The position numbers were made by a program, and so were the translations under genes. DNA of 64,000 nt from assembly GCA_020342235.1 (NCBI GenBank), contig CP073218.1:124001-188000 (forward strand). Direction: 5' to 3'. Source of the stretch: Saccharomycopsis phalli (taxonomy: Eukaryota; Ascomycota; Saccharomycetes; Ascoideales; Saccharomycopsidaceae). Under the pieces are notes generated by a model, which was not told where the DNA came from, made no database searches, and saw only the letters and a list, made by a program, of their open reading frames with translations. How positions within the stretch are numbered: the stretch's first letter is position 1; each line of letters opens with the position of its first letter. Below are positions 30,220-39,311 of the stretch, piece after piece.

Positions 30220-31869
30220 ATGTCAGTTGAAGAGAACACAAAGAAGTTAGAATCGTTGAGCGTCGAGGCCCCAGTTCTAGGGCCTGACGGACAGCCATTG
30301 TCTAAGAATGCGCTTAAGAAGTTGGCCAAGGACAAGGAAAAGGAACGGAAAAAGGCAGAGAAGGCCGCTCAATTGGCCAAAGAGAAGGCCGAAAGAGAGG
30401 CTAAGGACAATGCTGAGGATGTTTCCAAGGGGTTGTATGGTAAGCTCTTGGTGAGATCCACTGAGCACCAAAAGACTCCTAGAGTGAAATTTGACCAATT
30501 GGATGAGTCATATGTTGAGAAGGAGGTTGAGTTCAGAGCCAGAGTTCAGAACTTCCGACCACAGTCTGCCAAGTTGCTTTTCTTTGTCTTTAGACAGCAA
30601 TACAGCACCATCCAGGCGATCTTGAAGGGCGGTCCAAAGGTATCCAAGAACTTTTTGAAGTTTGCTGCGTCTGTCACCAATGAGTCTATTGTGGTGGTGA
30701 AGGGTGTGGTGAAGAAGCCAGCCGAGCCAATCAAGTCTACTACTGTCCAAGGATTGGAAATTGAAATCACGGAGTTGCTTGTGACTAGTGAGGCCAAACC
30801 TCAATTGCCTATTTTAATTGAAGATGCCACCAGAAGCGAGGAGGAGGCCGAGCGATTGGGTCTTCCAGTGGTCAACTTGGACACTCGTTTAGACAACCGG
30901 TTCATTGACTTGAGAACGCCAACAAACTTGGCCATATTTGAGATTCAGGCCGGTGTGTGCTTGTTGTTTAGAGAGTTTTTGTCCAAGCGTGGGTTCACTG
31001 AAATCCATAGTCCTAAGTTGTTGGGGTCTCCATCCGAAGGAGGTGCCAACGTGTTTGAGGTCAAGTACTTCAACCGCAAGGCGTACTTGGCGCAATCTCC
31101 ACAGTTGTACAAGCAACAGTGTATTGCCGGTGACTTTGAACGGGTTTTCGAGGTGGGCTCGGTTTTCAGAGCAGAGAATTCCAACACCGCCAGACATCTT
31201 ACCGAGTTCACTGGGTTGGATTTGGAAATGGCGTTCGAGTCACACTATGACGAGGTTGTTGAGCTCTTGTCCGAGTTATTCATTTACGTGTTCACCGAAT
31301 TGAATGCGCGGTTCAAGACCCAGATTGAGTTGGTGCGAAAGCAGTACCCAGTGGAGGAGTTCAAGATCCCAAAGAAGATGGTCAGATTGCCTTTTAAGGA
31401 AGGTATCGACTTGCTCCGGACCGTTGGCGGCAGACCTGAGTTGAGCTACTTTGAAGACTTGAGCACTCCAGACGAGAAATTGTTGGGTAAAATTGTGCTT
31501 GAGAAGTACGACACCGATTTCTATATCTTGGACAAGTTCCCAAGCGCCATCCGTCCATTCTACACCATGGTCGACCCAGAGGACCCACAAGTGTCCAACT
31601 CGTACGATTTCTTCATGCGTGGTGAGGAGATTCTCTCTGGAGCCCAGCGAGTTCATGACCCAGACATGTTGTCTGCGAGAATGAAGGAGTTTGACTTGGA
31701 CCCAGAAAGCGCCGGCTTGAAAGACTACGTTGATGCATTTAAGTATGGCTGTCCACCACATGCTGGAGGAGGTATTGGATTGGAGAGAGTTGTCAACTAC
31801 TTCTTAGGGTTGAAGAACATCAGACGGGCCTCATTGTTCCCAAGAGACCCAAAGAGAGTTCACCCATAG
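30220..31869 (+). CDS. DPS1: Cytosolic aspartyl-tRNA synthetase
   Basis: A 549-residue class IIb synthetase close to S. cerevisiae Dps1 (557), which charges tRNA-Asp in the cytosol. A Lys/Ala/Glu-rich helical extension (about 28-65) is typical of the yeast enzyme and helps bind tRNA. The anticodon-binding OB-fold spans about 95-195 (EVEFRARVQNFRPQSAKLLFFVFRQ-like). The catalytic core follows, with LLGSPSEGGANVFEV, motif 2 (FRAENSNTARHLTEFTGLD) and motif 3 (GGGIGLERVVNYFLGL). Codon use is strongly biased to TTG, GAG and AAG, which suggests high expression. The stop is 27 bp from that of the convergent VMA6. Confidence 0.97.
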   Translation: MSVEENTKKLESLSVEAPVLGPDGQPLSKNALKKLAKDKEKERKKAEKAAQLAKEKAEREAKDNAEDVSKGLYGKLLVRSTEHQKTPRVKFDQLDESYVEKEVEFRARVQNFRPQSAKLLFFVFRQQYSTIQAILKGGPKVSKNFLKFAASVTNESIVVVKGVVKKPAEPIKSTTVQGLEIEITELLVTSEAKPQLPILIEDATRSEEEAERLGLPVVNLDTRLDNRFIDLRTPTNLAIFEIQAGVCLLFREFLSKRGFTEIHSPKLLGSPSEGGANVFEVKYFNRKAYLAQSPQLYKQQCIAGDFERVFEVGSVFRAENSNTARHLTEFTGLDLEMAFESHYDEVVELLSELFIYVFTELNARFKTQIELVRKQYPVEEFKIPKKMVRLPFKEGIDLLRTVGGRPELSYFEDLSTPDEKLLGKIVLEKYDTDFYILDKFPSAIRPFYTMVDPEDPQVSNSYDFFMRGEEILSGAQRVHDPDMLSARMKEFDLDPESAGLKDYVDAFKYGCPPHAGGGIGLERVVNYFLGLKNIRRASLFPRDPKRVHP

Positions 31870-31896
31870 TCTACAGGTACATAAATTAACTGACGC

Positions 31897-32937
31897 TCAG
31901 TTCACACATATGTAGTTGTTGATCCGATCCTTTTGGTTCTGGGCGATGCATTCTGCCAACCAGGTGATATTTCGAACTTCTTGTTCACGCGACTTGATCC
32001 AAGCCCATATAGTTGAGAAGGTGAACTGCTGGCAAAAGGCGTCGCGACAGAGTTCCATCTCCAACTGATAGAAATGGTCCTCCAAGGTTTTGTTGCCGTT
32101 AAGGTTGTCAAAGAAGCCCTTGTATTCGTTGACTTGTTCGACAATCTGCCGGATTTGCTCAAAGTCTTCTGCAGTGGAAAGACTGTAAGTTCCCACCGGG
32201 TACAACTTACCAAACTGCGGCAAGAGCTTCATCTTTTCCTGAGAAGATAACTCCAACTCAAACGAGTTCAATGCAATATTTATCGAGCGTCTGTCGGCCT
32301 CAAACTCCAACAACACCTTCATTGTCTCATTTGCCGGATATGGCAACTCGGTCTGAGTGAATTTATAAAAGTCCTCCAAGTACGCCTTGTACAAGGTGTT
32401 TCTAATGATCTCGATGTTCAAGTCATCTAAATCATCTGCAGATAAACAGTCCTTAAAATACGGGGCCAAGGGTGTGTCGATCAACACACTGGTGTACAAC
32501 GACTCGATATCAGTGGCAACAGAAAGCGCTGGTAACGTGTCAAACCATCCAAGTGGGTGGCATCTCTCCAATATTTCAGACCGGTCTCTTTCATGGATAG
32601 TTCCAGTGATCATCAATGCAACATTGTCAATCATATACCCATAGGTAATGTAGTCCATGAACTTGGATAAAGGCTCAACAGCTTGAGCTCTCACGTAGTT
32701 GAATTCATCGTACAACTTGTTGGATGCCTTTTCCTGAATCACCGACGTAGACAATGGCGATGGGACATTAGCCAAGAAGTTGCCATATTCAGTAGAGGAT
32801 AACTGCAATTTCAAGTCGTCCAAACTGTCACATTGAGTCAAGTTCAAGTACTGGGCCTGCGTTAAAAGCCCGTTTCGGTATCCTCGAACTAGCGACTCAA
32901 CGTAGCCAAAGTCTATGTTAAAAAATAACCCTTCCAT
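31897..32937 (-). CDS. VMA6: V-type ATPase V0 subunit d
   Basis: A 346-residue protein, nearly the length of S. cerevisiae Vma6 (345) and highly similar throughout: FNIDFGYVESLVRGYRNGLL, YITYGYMIDNVALMITGTIH, ERCHPLGWFDTLPALSVATD and a C-terminus of QNQKDRINNYICVN. Subunit d is a soluble funnel-shaped protein that couples the rotor of the vacuolar proton pump to the membrane c-ring. The frame continues 23 codons upstream to 33006, but the family starts at MEGLFFNIDFG, so the ATG at 32935-32937 is chosen. It diverges from COG8 over 107 bp. Confidence 0.97.
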   Translation of the reverse strand: MEGLFFNIDFGYVESLVRGYRNGLLTQAQYLNLTQCDSLDDLKLQLSSTEYGNFLANVPSPLSTSVIQEKASNKLYDEFNYVRAQAVEPLSKFMDYITYGYMIDNVALMITGTIHERDRSEILERCHPLGWFDTLPALSVATDIESLYTSVLIDTPLAPYFKDCLSADDLDDLNIEIIRNTLYKAYLEDFYKFTQTELPYPANETMKVLLEFEADRRSINIALNSFELELSSQEKMKLLPQFGKLYPVGTYSLSTAEDFEQIRQIVEQVNEYKGFFDNLNGNKTLEDHFYQLEMELCRDAFCQQFTFSTIWAWIKSREQEVRNITWLAECIAQNQKDRINNYICVN

Positions 32938-33044
32938 GGCGTGGACTGCAAACACAGGGTTGGCTGTTTTGTCTAGAGAAATCTGTGGACATGGGCACAT
33001 AACCACTATAATACTGCAACTATGGCAACCGGGGTTGGTGTGGC

Positions 33045-34346
33045 ATGTCGAAGAGCGATTCTAACATTGAGTTATTGTACGAGAATTTGGTGCCCAGCGT
33101 GTCTGCTGATGTTGCAAAATTATTAGAAGACCCTGCTTTCAAGCAGGAGGCTATGGATTACTTGGACGTGCTTTTTAATGACAGCGGCCTGGTGTTGAAC
33201 AATGAAGAAGATGGGAATCATAATAGTAAGCTTGTGAATGAGATTGCAGAATTGGATTCCGCACAGAATATCATCGAGGAGAAGTTGAAAAAGACCGTGG
33301 TCAAATCTGGCGCAGACATTATCCAGTCCAGGTTCAGCCTTAATCAGATTCTTTGTCAGTTTGACCGTGATTTTAATAGTCGGCTCACCCAAGTGTGCGA
33401 GTCGTTGGACAAAAATGACGGTAATGTAATACAAAAACAGGAGTTCGATGAAGGTGCTGATACCATAACTAAGAGTATAGATGGTATTATTGACATTCTT
33501 GAGCTTCCTTCATTGGCTGGCGTGTGTGTCAAGGCAGGGTACTTTCATGAGACATTGGAGATTAGCTCGTTTATACGAAGACTTACGATTCGGTATCCAA
33601 ATATAAATCTAATCAAGGAAATAGAAATGGGAGTTAAGCAGGAAATCGAAAGCATGGAGGTTGGAATGCTCAAACTATTAAAGACCGATTTGAAGCAGTC
33701 AAATATGGTGAAGATCGTGGGGTACTTGAACAGAATATACCCTTTTAATACGTTGAATCAAATGTTTGCAAAGGAGATTGAGAGCTATCAATCATCCCCA
33801 AAAGCCTTATTCGAGGCAGGGTTTTTGGAGCTCCAGTCCAGTCTGATGCTAAAGCGGATTTTCTTACAGTCTCGATATCAGTTTATAATTGAAGAATTAG
33901 AGTTGATGAATCCGTTGAAGAGCCATTCCACGGAAAAGTTTCTCAAGAGAGTCACTGAATTAATAAGAGAGCACTGCTTCTCGTCTGTTATAACTTATCA
34001 GCTGATATTCCCAAAGGAAAATGAAATATTGGAAGAAGACGGCGGGGAATTATTTCTGGAGAATGATCAGTTAATTAACCAATTTATAACTAACGTATTC
34101 AATAAATTCGCCAGTATATTGAAGGATAATATTGGACTTCTTGAAAAACAACAGACAAAAGACTCCTTGATTCTCCAAATTATTTACTGTTCTCAAAGCT
34201 TGGGACGAACCGGAGGTGACTTTAGCAACTTACTTTTAAATCAGCTTCATAGCTCATTGGTCGGAGAGACTACTGGAATAAGCGACATAGACTGGTTCAG
34301 AATGCTAAAGAAACAGCGAACATTAATTAAAAGTTTGAACAAATAA
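33045..34346 (+). CDS. COG8: Conserved oligomeric Golgi complex subunit 8
   Basis: A 433-residue helical protein of the Cog8/Dor1 family. Diagnostic stretches are LELPSLAGVCVKAGYFHETL, SSFIRRLTIRYP, KIVGYLNRIYPF and FLELQSSLMLKRIFLQSRYQ, which parallel human COG8. Cog8 is part of lobe B of the COG tethering complex, which captures retrograde vesicles at the Golgi. S. cerevisiae Cog8 is longer (607 residues), so this protein is at the short end of the family. Codon 320 (34002-34004) is CTG in the TYQ-x-IFP motif, where homologues often have a small residue; serine would fit better than leucine. Confidence 0.88.
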   Translation: MSKSDSNIELLYENLVPSVSADVAKLLEDPAFKQEAMDYLDVLFNDSGLVLNNEEDGNHNSKLVNEIAELDSAQNIIEEKLKKTVVKSGADIIQSRFSLNQILCQFDRDFNSRLTQVCESLDKNDGNVIQKQEFDEGADTITKSIDGIIDILELPSLAGVCVKAGYFHETLEISSFIRRLTIRYPNINLIKEIEMGVKQEIESMEVGMLKLLKTDLKQSNMVKIVGYLNRIYPFNTLNQMFAKEIESYQSSPKALFEAGFLELQSSLMLKRIFLQSRYQFIIEELELMNPLKSHSTEKFLKRVTELIREHCFSSVITYQLIFPKENEILEEDGGELFLENDQLINQFITNVFNKFASILKDNIGLLEKQQTKDSLILQIIYCSQSLGRTGGDFSNLLLNQLHSSLVGETTGISDIDWFRMLKKQRTLIKSLNK

Positions 34347-34427
34347 TGACTTACAATTGACAAATAATAATATCATACAAAATTACCGAACCTGGAAATC
34401 AAATAGAAAAAAAAAGGGAAAAACTAG

Positions 34428-35448
34428 TTAATCACTTTCTTCGTCGATGTCGCTCATGAGTGCCTCTTCAGTGCTATATACCTCCAAATCCTCGTAAGAC
34501 CCATCTTCGTCTTCATCGTCAGATATCGTGATCGATGGACGCCTTTTATTACTGATATAATAATTACTTCTTAATGGAATCTCGAGCGTTATGGCATTAA
34601 GGTATAAGTAGGCAACTCGCTTTCTTTTCTTGTTGAAGATGAACCACATCTTAGACCATAAACTGCCCGGCTCGTCTTCCAAAAATGACTCTGAAGGTTT
34701 AAAATAATAAACGTTTGACTCGTACAAGTCGATATGCGTAGCTAAAGTGTCCCACACCCATTCCATAGGTAACTTACCTAAAGATATCAAGGTGTTGTTA
34801 AATTTCTCAATAAGTTCTTTCGGTGATATTTTCACAAAGTCGGAAGGCTCAAGATGAGAAAATTCATGATCTGGATATGTCATGTTCAACACCGCAATCA
34901 AGTAAGCAAATGTTCTTCTGCTGCCGGTGAAATTGAGCGGACCAAAGGGACTTTGATTCACCAAGTCATACACGTTTGGTGGAGTGGAAGGGGAGTCCTC
35001 AAGCAGTTCTTCATCGATGCTAAGCAGGAAACTTTTTCTTGCCTTTATTTCTTGAATTATTTCGACAGGCTCCTTTTGATACAATGGTCGGTCACTATTT
35101 CTCCGCTTTGGTTTTGTTCCTTCGTCCTTGACGGTAATACAATAAGTTGAAGAGTAAGAACGCGGATAATATGGATTCTTTGACGTTTCAACGTTAATAT
35201 TGGCGGAATCCTTTAGTAAGGAAATGAGATGATTGTCGATAGTCTTGTATAGTTTCTTATCGCTACCAGCAGGCTTGGTCGTAAATAAGTCACAGCCTCC
35301 TTGTATTCGACAGTCACTGGTATCAAATTGCAAGGCTTGATTAACCAACTCAATATCAAACTCATCGATGAACTGTTGTTAGCTGACGCCTGACGTGATC
35401 GCCCGGGGTAGGCGAGATGACCCCGCGATATTAAACACTCACTTTCAT
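34428..35448 (-). CDS. MAF1: RNA polymerase III repressor Maf1 (two exons)
   Basis: A 316-residue product from two exons. Exon 1 is only ATGAAA (35443-35448). The intron is 35373-35442, with GTGAGT at its start and GCTAAC followed almost at once by AACAG at its end. Exon 2 is 34428-35372. The joined N-terminus MKFIDEFDIELVNQALQF aligns with S. cerevisiae Maf1 MKFIDELDIERVNQTLNF, whose gene is also split after the first codons. Conserved Maf1 boxes follow: FTTKPAGSDKKLYKTID, TFAYLIAVLNMTYPDHEFSH and WSKMWFIFNKKRKRVAYLYL. The tail is acidic. Maf1 represses Pol III under stress and nutrient limitation. Read without the intron, the gene would have no ATG at the conserved N-terminus. Confidence 0.95.
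35398..35429. other. GC-rich hairpin inside the MAF1 intron
   Basis: ATCGC-CC-GGGGT pairs with ACCCC-GCGAT around a ten-base loop: ten base pairs with a two-base CC bulge. It occupies nearly half of the 70-bp intron, between the 5' splice site and the branch point. Confidence 0.75.
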
Positions 35449-35600
35449 GTTGTTATCCAATAATATGTTCAATATCCTTGGTAACTAATATAAATATAAA
35501 TGTAAATAACCAACTGAAGAAAGTATGGGTATGAACACAAAGTCAATGTCACTGCTGTTATCAAGGAGTAGAGAATGCAGCTAGTTTTTATGGCACGTTT

Positions 35601-35606
35601 CACGTG
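35601..35606. promoter_or_regulatory. E-box CACGTG between MAF1 and the SCC4-like gene
   Basis: CACGTG in the 247-bp divergent spacer, 89 bases before the SCC4-like ATG and 152 bases from the MAF1 ATG. Confidence 0.35.
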
Positions 35607-35695
35607 TGCTAGGTCAAGTTTCCATTTTCTATACAACGTTTGATGCAAGTGATCGTTATTGGACAAAGTACCATTCCAGTGGAATAAACAATGAA

Positions 35696-37828
35696 ATGAC
35701 ACTAGACGGTGAGATAAAGGAAAAAAATGTGCATGTGGAGAGCGAATTAGCAGCTATGGTGGAGGATAAAATCACGGAAGATCAAGAGGTGGTCGGTCAT
35801 GAAAAAAATGACAATTTGAATTCCTTGGCTTCTGACTCTCTCACTGATATAGAGTCCACCATTTTTATTTTAATAAGTATAGCGGAAGACTATTTGCTTC
35901 TGGCACGAAACTTGTTGAATAACAGAAAATTTAGTAGTAATAAGGTCTTGCATGATTATCAGGCCCTAATTTTTGCTAGTATAAAAGTACTTTTATCTAT
36001 AGTCAACACCCTTGTCAATATTCCATCAAGTATTGAGTCATCTATTTACTTGAAGGTGTCACAGATACTATTTGAGGAGACTACTGACATCATCAAATGC
36101 CAAGGTTATCTAAATAAATCAATCACTGTATCAAAGCGGACCAATAATTTATATCTCCAGTTTCAAGGAGAGTATTTTGCAGCTAATATAGTCATAGCCG
36201 ATAATCCAAAGATCGCCCTTAAATACATTACAAATAAGATCGATGAGTTTAAATCCATTGGGTTCGTTCATTGGGTCAGAATTTTTGAATTTTTGAGAAT
36301 TAATGTTCTATTGAGTATCGAGGCAAAACGAGCATTGATCAATCTTGAGTCATTCAACAAATACACCAATGTCCACCTGAACCTCCGTCAATTCAGTGTA
36401 TTGATGGAGGTCAATTTGAAATTGTACCGGGAATCACCTCGCGAAGCCTTGGAAATTTTGGATAGAATGAAACCTTCGAGCATTCCCCAATTAACAGCTA
36501 TGAAGTTATTAAACAGCTTGTTATGCAACATTAGATTAAACAATCTTGAAAAGAGCAAAGATGATATAAACACTCTAAACTTATTTATCCAAAAGGAAAT
36601 CACAGATAATATTTCCTCGTGGCCATCCGATGGAAGCTTTAATCTTGATATTCCTATTCCGGATGGGCCTGATACCACCAAGAGCTATTACTTTCAAGTG
36701 AATTGGGTAACCATCGAAGAACTACAGATCTTACTTTGGCTTTACAGTGCAATATGCTATTTACCGTTGTACTACGAAAAGAATAAGGCAAAAAAGTACC
36801 TAAATACTGCCTTGCAACTAATAGAGAAGTACACGGCCAAGGTAGAAAAGTACAGCTTCCCAACACGGAGAATTGTTGCACTAAATAATAATTTCAGTTT
36901 GTTTAGATTGAATATCAAGTTAATGAGATTGAAATACTTCAAACTTCAAACTTTATACTACATGCATCTATACGAATGCTTATTGAATGAATCATTTGAT
37001 ATTGATTGTATTCGGGAGATTGAAGAAGCGATCATTGATTCGTCTGAGTTTGAAAAATCTTGCTTTAAGACAATTTCTGTCAAGATTATGTATTTGAGAG
37101 CAATTATTTATCAAAATAAAGGGCAACTAGCGGAAGCTGGGAAGTTGTATAATGAGGTTATAGCATTAACCAGTGAAGATGCCGGTCTGGAACTATCATC
37201 TGCTAGGTTCACATATTTTTGCCTTGATTTATCATTTTCGAATAACAGCTTTAATCCTAAGAATGAGTTTTCACAGCTATTTATTTTTGCCAATGTTAAT
37301 TTGCTATTAATTTTAGAATCAAAGTTGAGTTCACTAAAGTTGACAAACAGTTCAGACATTGAAGTCATTACCAAACAACGAAATGCTATCCTCCTGAAGT
37401 TTTCTAAGTATTTCGATTCAAAAAATAACAGCGGTATATTTATTAGTTGTGAAGCCTTGATTATTCATACCAAGAATTTACTTGACGTGATGTATAACCA
37501 ATTGTCACATCACGAGATTGCAGATCTATTAGATAAAGTTTTGTCTAATGAGCTGGTGAAGCAATTTGCTCCGCTTTTGAGGTCGATTTCTTCGCTAGTA
37601 GTAGCCAAAAACTCACCGGACTTGATCACCAAACAGAAGTATTTGTTTCTATGCTTCTCACTTAGTAAATTGTCTAGGAATCTTTTACTTCGTTATATAA
37701 GTGGCCTTGATATTTGCAGTAACTTCGAGAAATTTGGAGAATTTGACGAAGCCAAGAGTCAAGATAAGAAAAATAAAAAGTTGGAGTCCAAAGTTGAAGA
37801 GTTGTTGGAGAGAATCACGATTCAATGA
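35696..37828 (+). CDS. SCC4: Cohesin-loading factor Scc4/Mau2-like TPR protein
   Basis: A 710-residue all-helical protein resembling the Cohesin_load family (Scc4/Mau2). The pattern near residues 120-150 (SQILFEETTDIIKCQGYLNKSI) matches the TPR segment of Mau2 proteins, and further TPR-like pairs continue to the end. S. cerevisiae Scc4 has 624 residues. With Scc2 it loads cohesin onto chromosomes. The frame opens at a GTG at 35606; the first ATG is 35696, which begins an acidic, poorly conserved leader. Sequence identity in this family is low, so the call rests on helical pattern, length and a few motifs. Confidence 0.7.
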   Translation: MTLDGEIKEKNVHVESELAAMVEDKITEDQEVVGHEKNDNLNSLASDSLTDIESTIFILISIAEDYLLLARNLLNNRKFSSNKVLHDYQALIFASIKVLLSIVNTLVNIPSSIESSIYLKVSQILFEETTDIIKCQGYLNKSITVSKRTNNLYLQFQGEYFAANIVIADNPKIALKYITNKIDEFKSIGFVHWVRIFEFLRINVLLSIEAKRALINLESFNKYTNVHLNLRQFSVLMEVNLKLYRESPREALEILDRMKPSSIPQLTAMKLLNSLLCNIRLNNLEKSKDDINTLNLFIQKEITDNISSWPSDGSFNLDIPIPDGPDTTKSYYFQVNWVTIEELQILLWLYSAICYLPLYYEKNKAKKYLNTALQLIEKYTAKVEKYSFPTRRIVALNNNFSLFRLNIKLMRLKYFKLQTLYYMHLYECLLNESFDIDCIREIEEAIIDSSEFEKSCFKTISVKIMYLRAIIYQNKGQLAEAGKLYNEVIALTSEDAGLELSSARFTYFCLDLSFSNNSFNPKNEFSQLFIFANVNLLLILESKLSSLKLTNSSDIEVITKQRNAILLKFSKYFDSKNNSGIFISCEALIIHTKNLLDVMYNQLSHHEIADLLDKVLSNELVKQFAPLLRSISSLVVAKNSPDLITKQKYLFLCFSLSKLSRNLLLRYISGLDICSNFEKFGEFDEAKSQDKKNKKLESKVEELLERITIQ

Positions 37829-37955
37829 TCACAAAGCGATTTGCGCTCTGTTTGTATGTATTTGTGAGACGAAGCATACAACACTGATATTTTAGAATAT
37901 TAAACGTATCTTGCTTTATACTTATTGCTATTTAACTCAATAAATATTTGCTGTG

Positions 37956-38678
37956 ATGATAAACCATTGGAGAGTACCTGAGCGGCCAGTATCAGATGTG
38001 CATCTTCACAATTCACCCATTTCAAAATGTACTGCTATACGGTCCCTTGATAATGGGCAATCGGTGATTATAACTCGAGAAGTGAGCCATGACTCTATTA
38101 ATGAGGCGGTATTAGACAAAAAATACACAACATGGGGGACACTTTCGAGAATGAAACAATGGTTTAATAGAGGCAACGAGGATTTAAGTTCCTGTTTCAA
38201 TGATGACGTGCTATCTAAACTTAATCAGACACATTACTCGGATGAATCGGGAGTCACACTGAGGAACCCCGACCACAAGAGACGTACCTTCAATTGGTTC
38301 AGAAGAGAGAAAAAAGCAGGTTGTGCAAAGTACCAATCGACAAAAAAGCTGAAATTTAAATCAAGAAATAATGCGGATCATGATACCAGTTTCCAGAGCT
38401 CGAATTGCCAGACTTTGACTGACCGATATTTGGGCAGTGACAATAGTGCTTTATCGCATGACCTAAATGCCATACCGTTTGATCTGACAATCCACGAGAA
38501 AAAGTCGTTGAAAAGAAAATTGACGTCATTTTTCTCGAGCAGGGAGAATTTGAGACGGAAGGAATCGCTCAAGAGTTTGGTAAAGAGCGAGCATCCTGAT
38601 GATTGGAATCCATACAATGAAATATCAAGAACGGAATTAGAGACGAGTCAAAGGAAAATACAGGAGATGGATGAATAA
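37956..38678 (+). CDS. Uncharacterised basic protein
   Basis: I do not recognise this 240-residue protein. It is rich in Lys, Arg, Ser and Asn, with basic clusters (RRTFNWFRREKKAG about 109-122, KKLKFKSRN, KKSLKRKLTSFFSSREN near 185-202), and has no membrane segment or signal peptide. It is probably largely disordered. Two Trp-Phe-containing basic motifs (MKQWFNRG and NWFRREKK) could be binding elements. The frame begins at GTG 37953, with the ATG at 37956. It lies in tandem 127 bp after the SCC4-like gene. Intact frame and protein-like codon use favour a real gene of unknown role. Confidence 0.6.
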   Translation: MINHWRVPERPVSDVHLHNSPISKCTAIRSLDNGQSVIITREVSHDSINEAVLDKKYTTWGTLSRMKQWFNRGNEDLSSCFNDDVLSKLNQTHYSDESGVTLRNPDHKRRTFNWFRREKKAGCAKYQSTKKLKFKSRNNADHDTSFQSSNCQTLTDRYLGSDNSALSHDLNAIPFDLTIHEKKSLKRKLTSFFSSRENLRRKESLKSLVKSEHPDDWNPYNEISRTELETSQRKIQEMDE

Positions 38679-38789
38679 ACAAGAAATAAATGAATAAACA
38701 GAGCCTGGTTTAGTTGATTGTAGGATTACTGCCTTTGTTTTCAAGTCAGTGGGTCGGGGTCAAATTTTCGGCAAATCATCGGTTAGGGT

Positions 38790-39122
38790 ATGACGTTGAA
38801 TGCACTCGGATTAATTTCAGTTTACAGATTGGATTCGCTTGACTGGGCCCGCATTTCAATGGTCACTGTATTATATTTTGGTCCATCCAAAGCACTCACA
38901 AAGGGGATTTCCAAAGAAGAAGTGGAAATTAAAGAGAGACAGCCATGGTCTATGTTTCTCGGCACGCTACGATCTATTCATGGTGAAGAGTTGATTGACT
39001 ACATCCGTTCCTCGTGCGGGGTCGCAGTGAATAGTGAATTAATACAAAAAAGTCAAGTAGATTCCATAGAAATAGAAAATGAGGATGAGATCGCCATACT
39101 CCCCCCAGTTTCATCTGGATGA
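38790..39122 (+). CDS. MoaD/MOCS2A-like ubiquitin-fold sulfur carrier
   Basis: A 110-residue protein. From Met24 (ATG 38859) it is 87 residues and resembles the small subunit of molybdopterin synthase: MVTVLYFGPSKALTKG near the start and DEIAILPPVSSG at the very end, against human MOCS2A VEVLYFAKSAEITG and DEIAVIPPISGG. In this family the C-terminal Gly-Gly is adenylated and thiocarboxylated by an E1-like enzyme. Here the penultimate residue is serine, so the tail is Ser-Ser-Gly. The 23 residues before Met24 are not family-like, and either ATG could be used. Urm1 is the other yeast sulfur carrier, but it ends differently. Many yeasts lack the molybdenum cofactor, so the presence of this gene is notable. 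The partner MoaE-type subunit is not in this window. Confidence 0.75.
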   Translation: MTLNALGLISVYRLDSLDWARISMVTVLYFGPSKALTKGISKEEVEIKERQPWSMFLGTLRSIHGEELIDYIRSSCGVAVNSELIQKSQVDSIEIENEDEIAILPPVSSG

Positions 39123-39215
39123 CTGAGGATTCTGCTGCTATGCCCGCTCAGATGATTGGGTGGACAGAGTATGGTGATGGCTGAAGATTGCTGTTTACAG
39201 GGCTTCTATCACGCA

Positions 39216-39227
39216 TATATATATATA
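39216..39227 (+). promoter_or_regulatory. TATA element for TPS2
   Basis: A TATATATATATA run ends 84 bases before the TPS2 ATG, a usual yeast TATA distance. I found no CCCCT/AGGGG stress element in the part of the upstream region that I read. Confidence 0.5.
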
Positions 39228-39311
39228 GTACTGACTCCCCGGGAATACATATTTAGAAATATCAAGCACGATTTCCTGCCTACTGTTTGAAGGATATTAT
39301 AATACTCGAAT

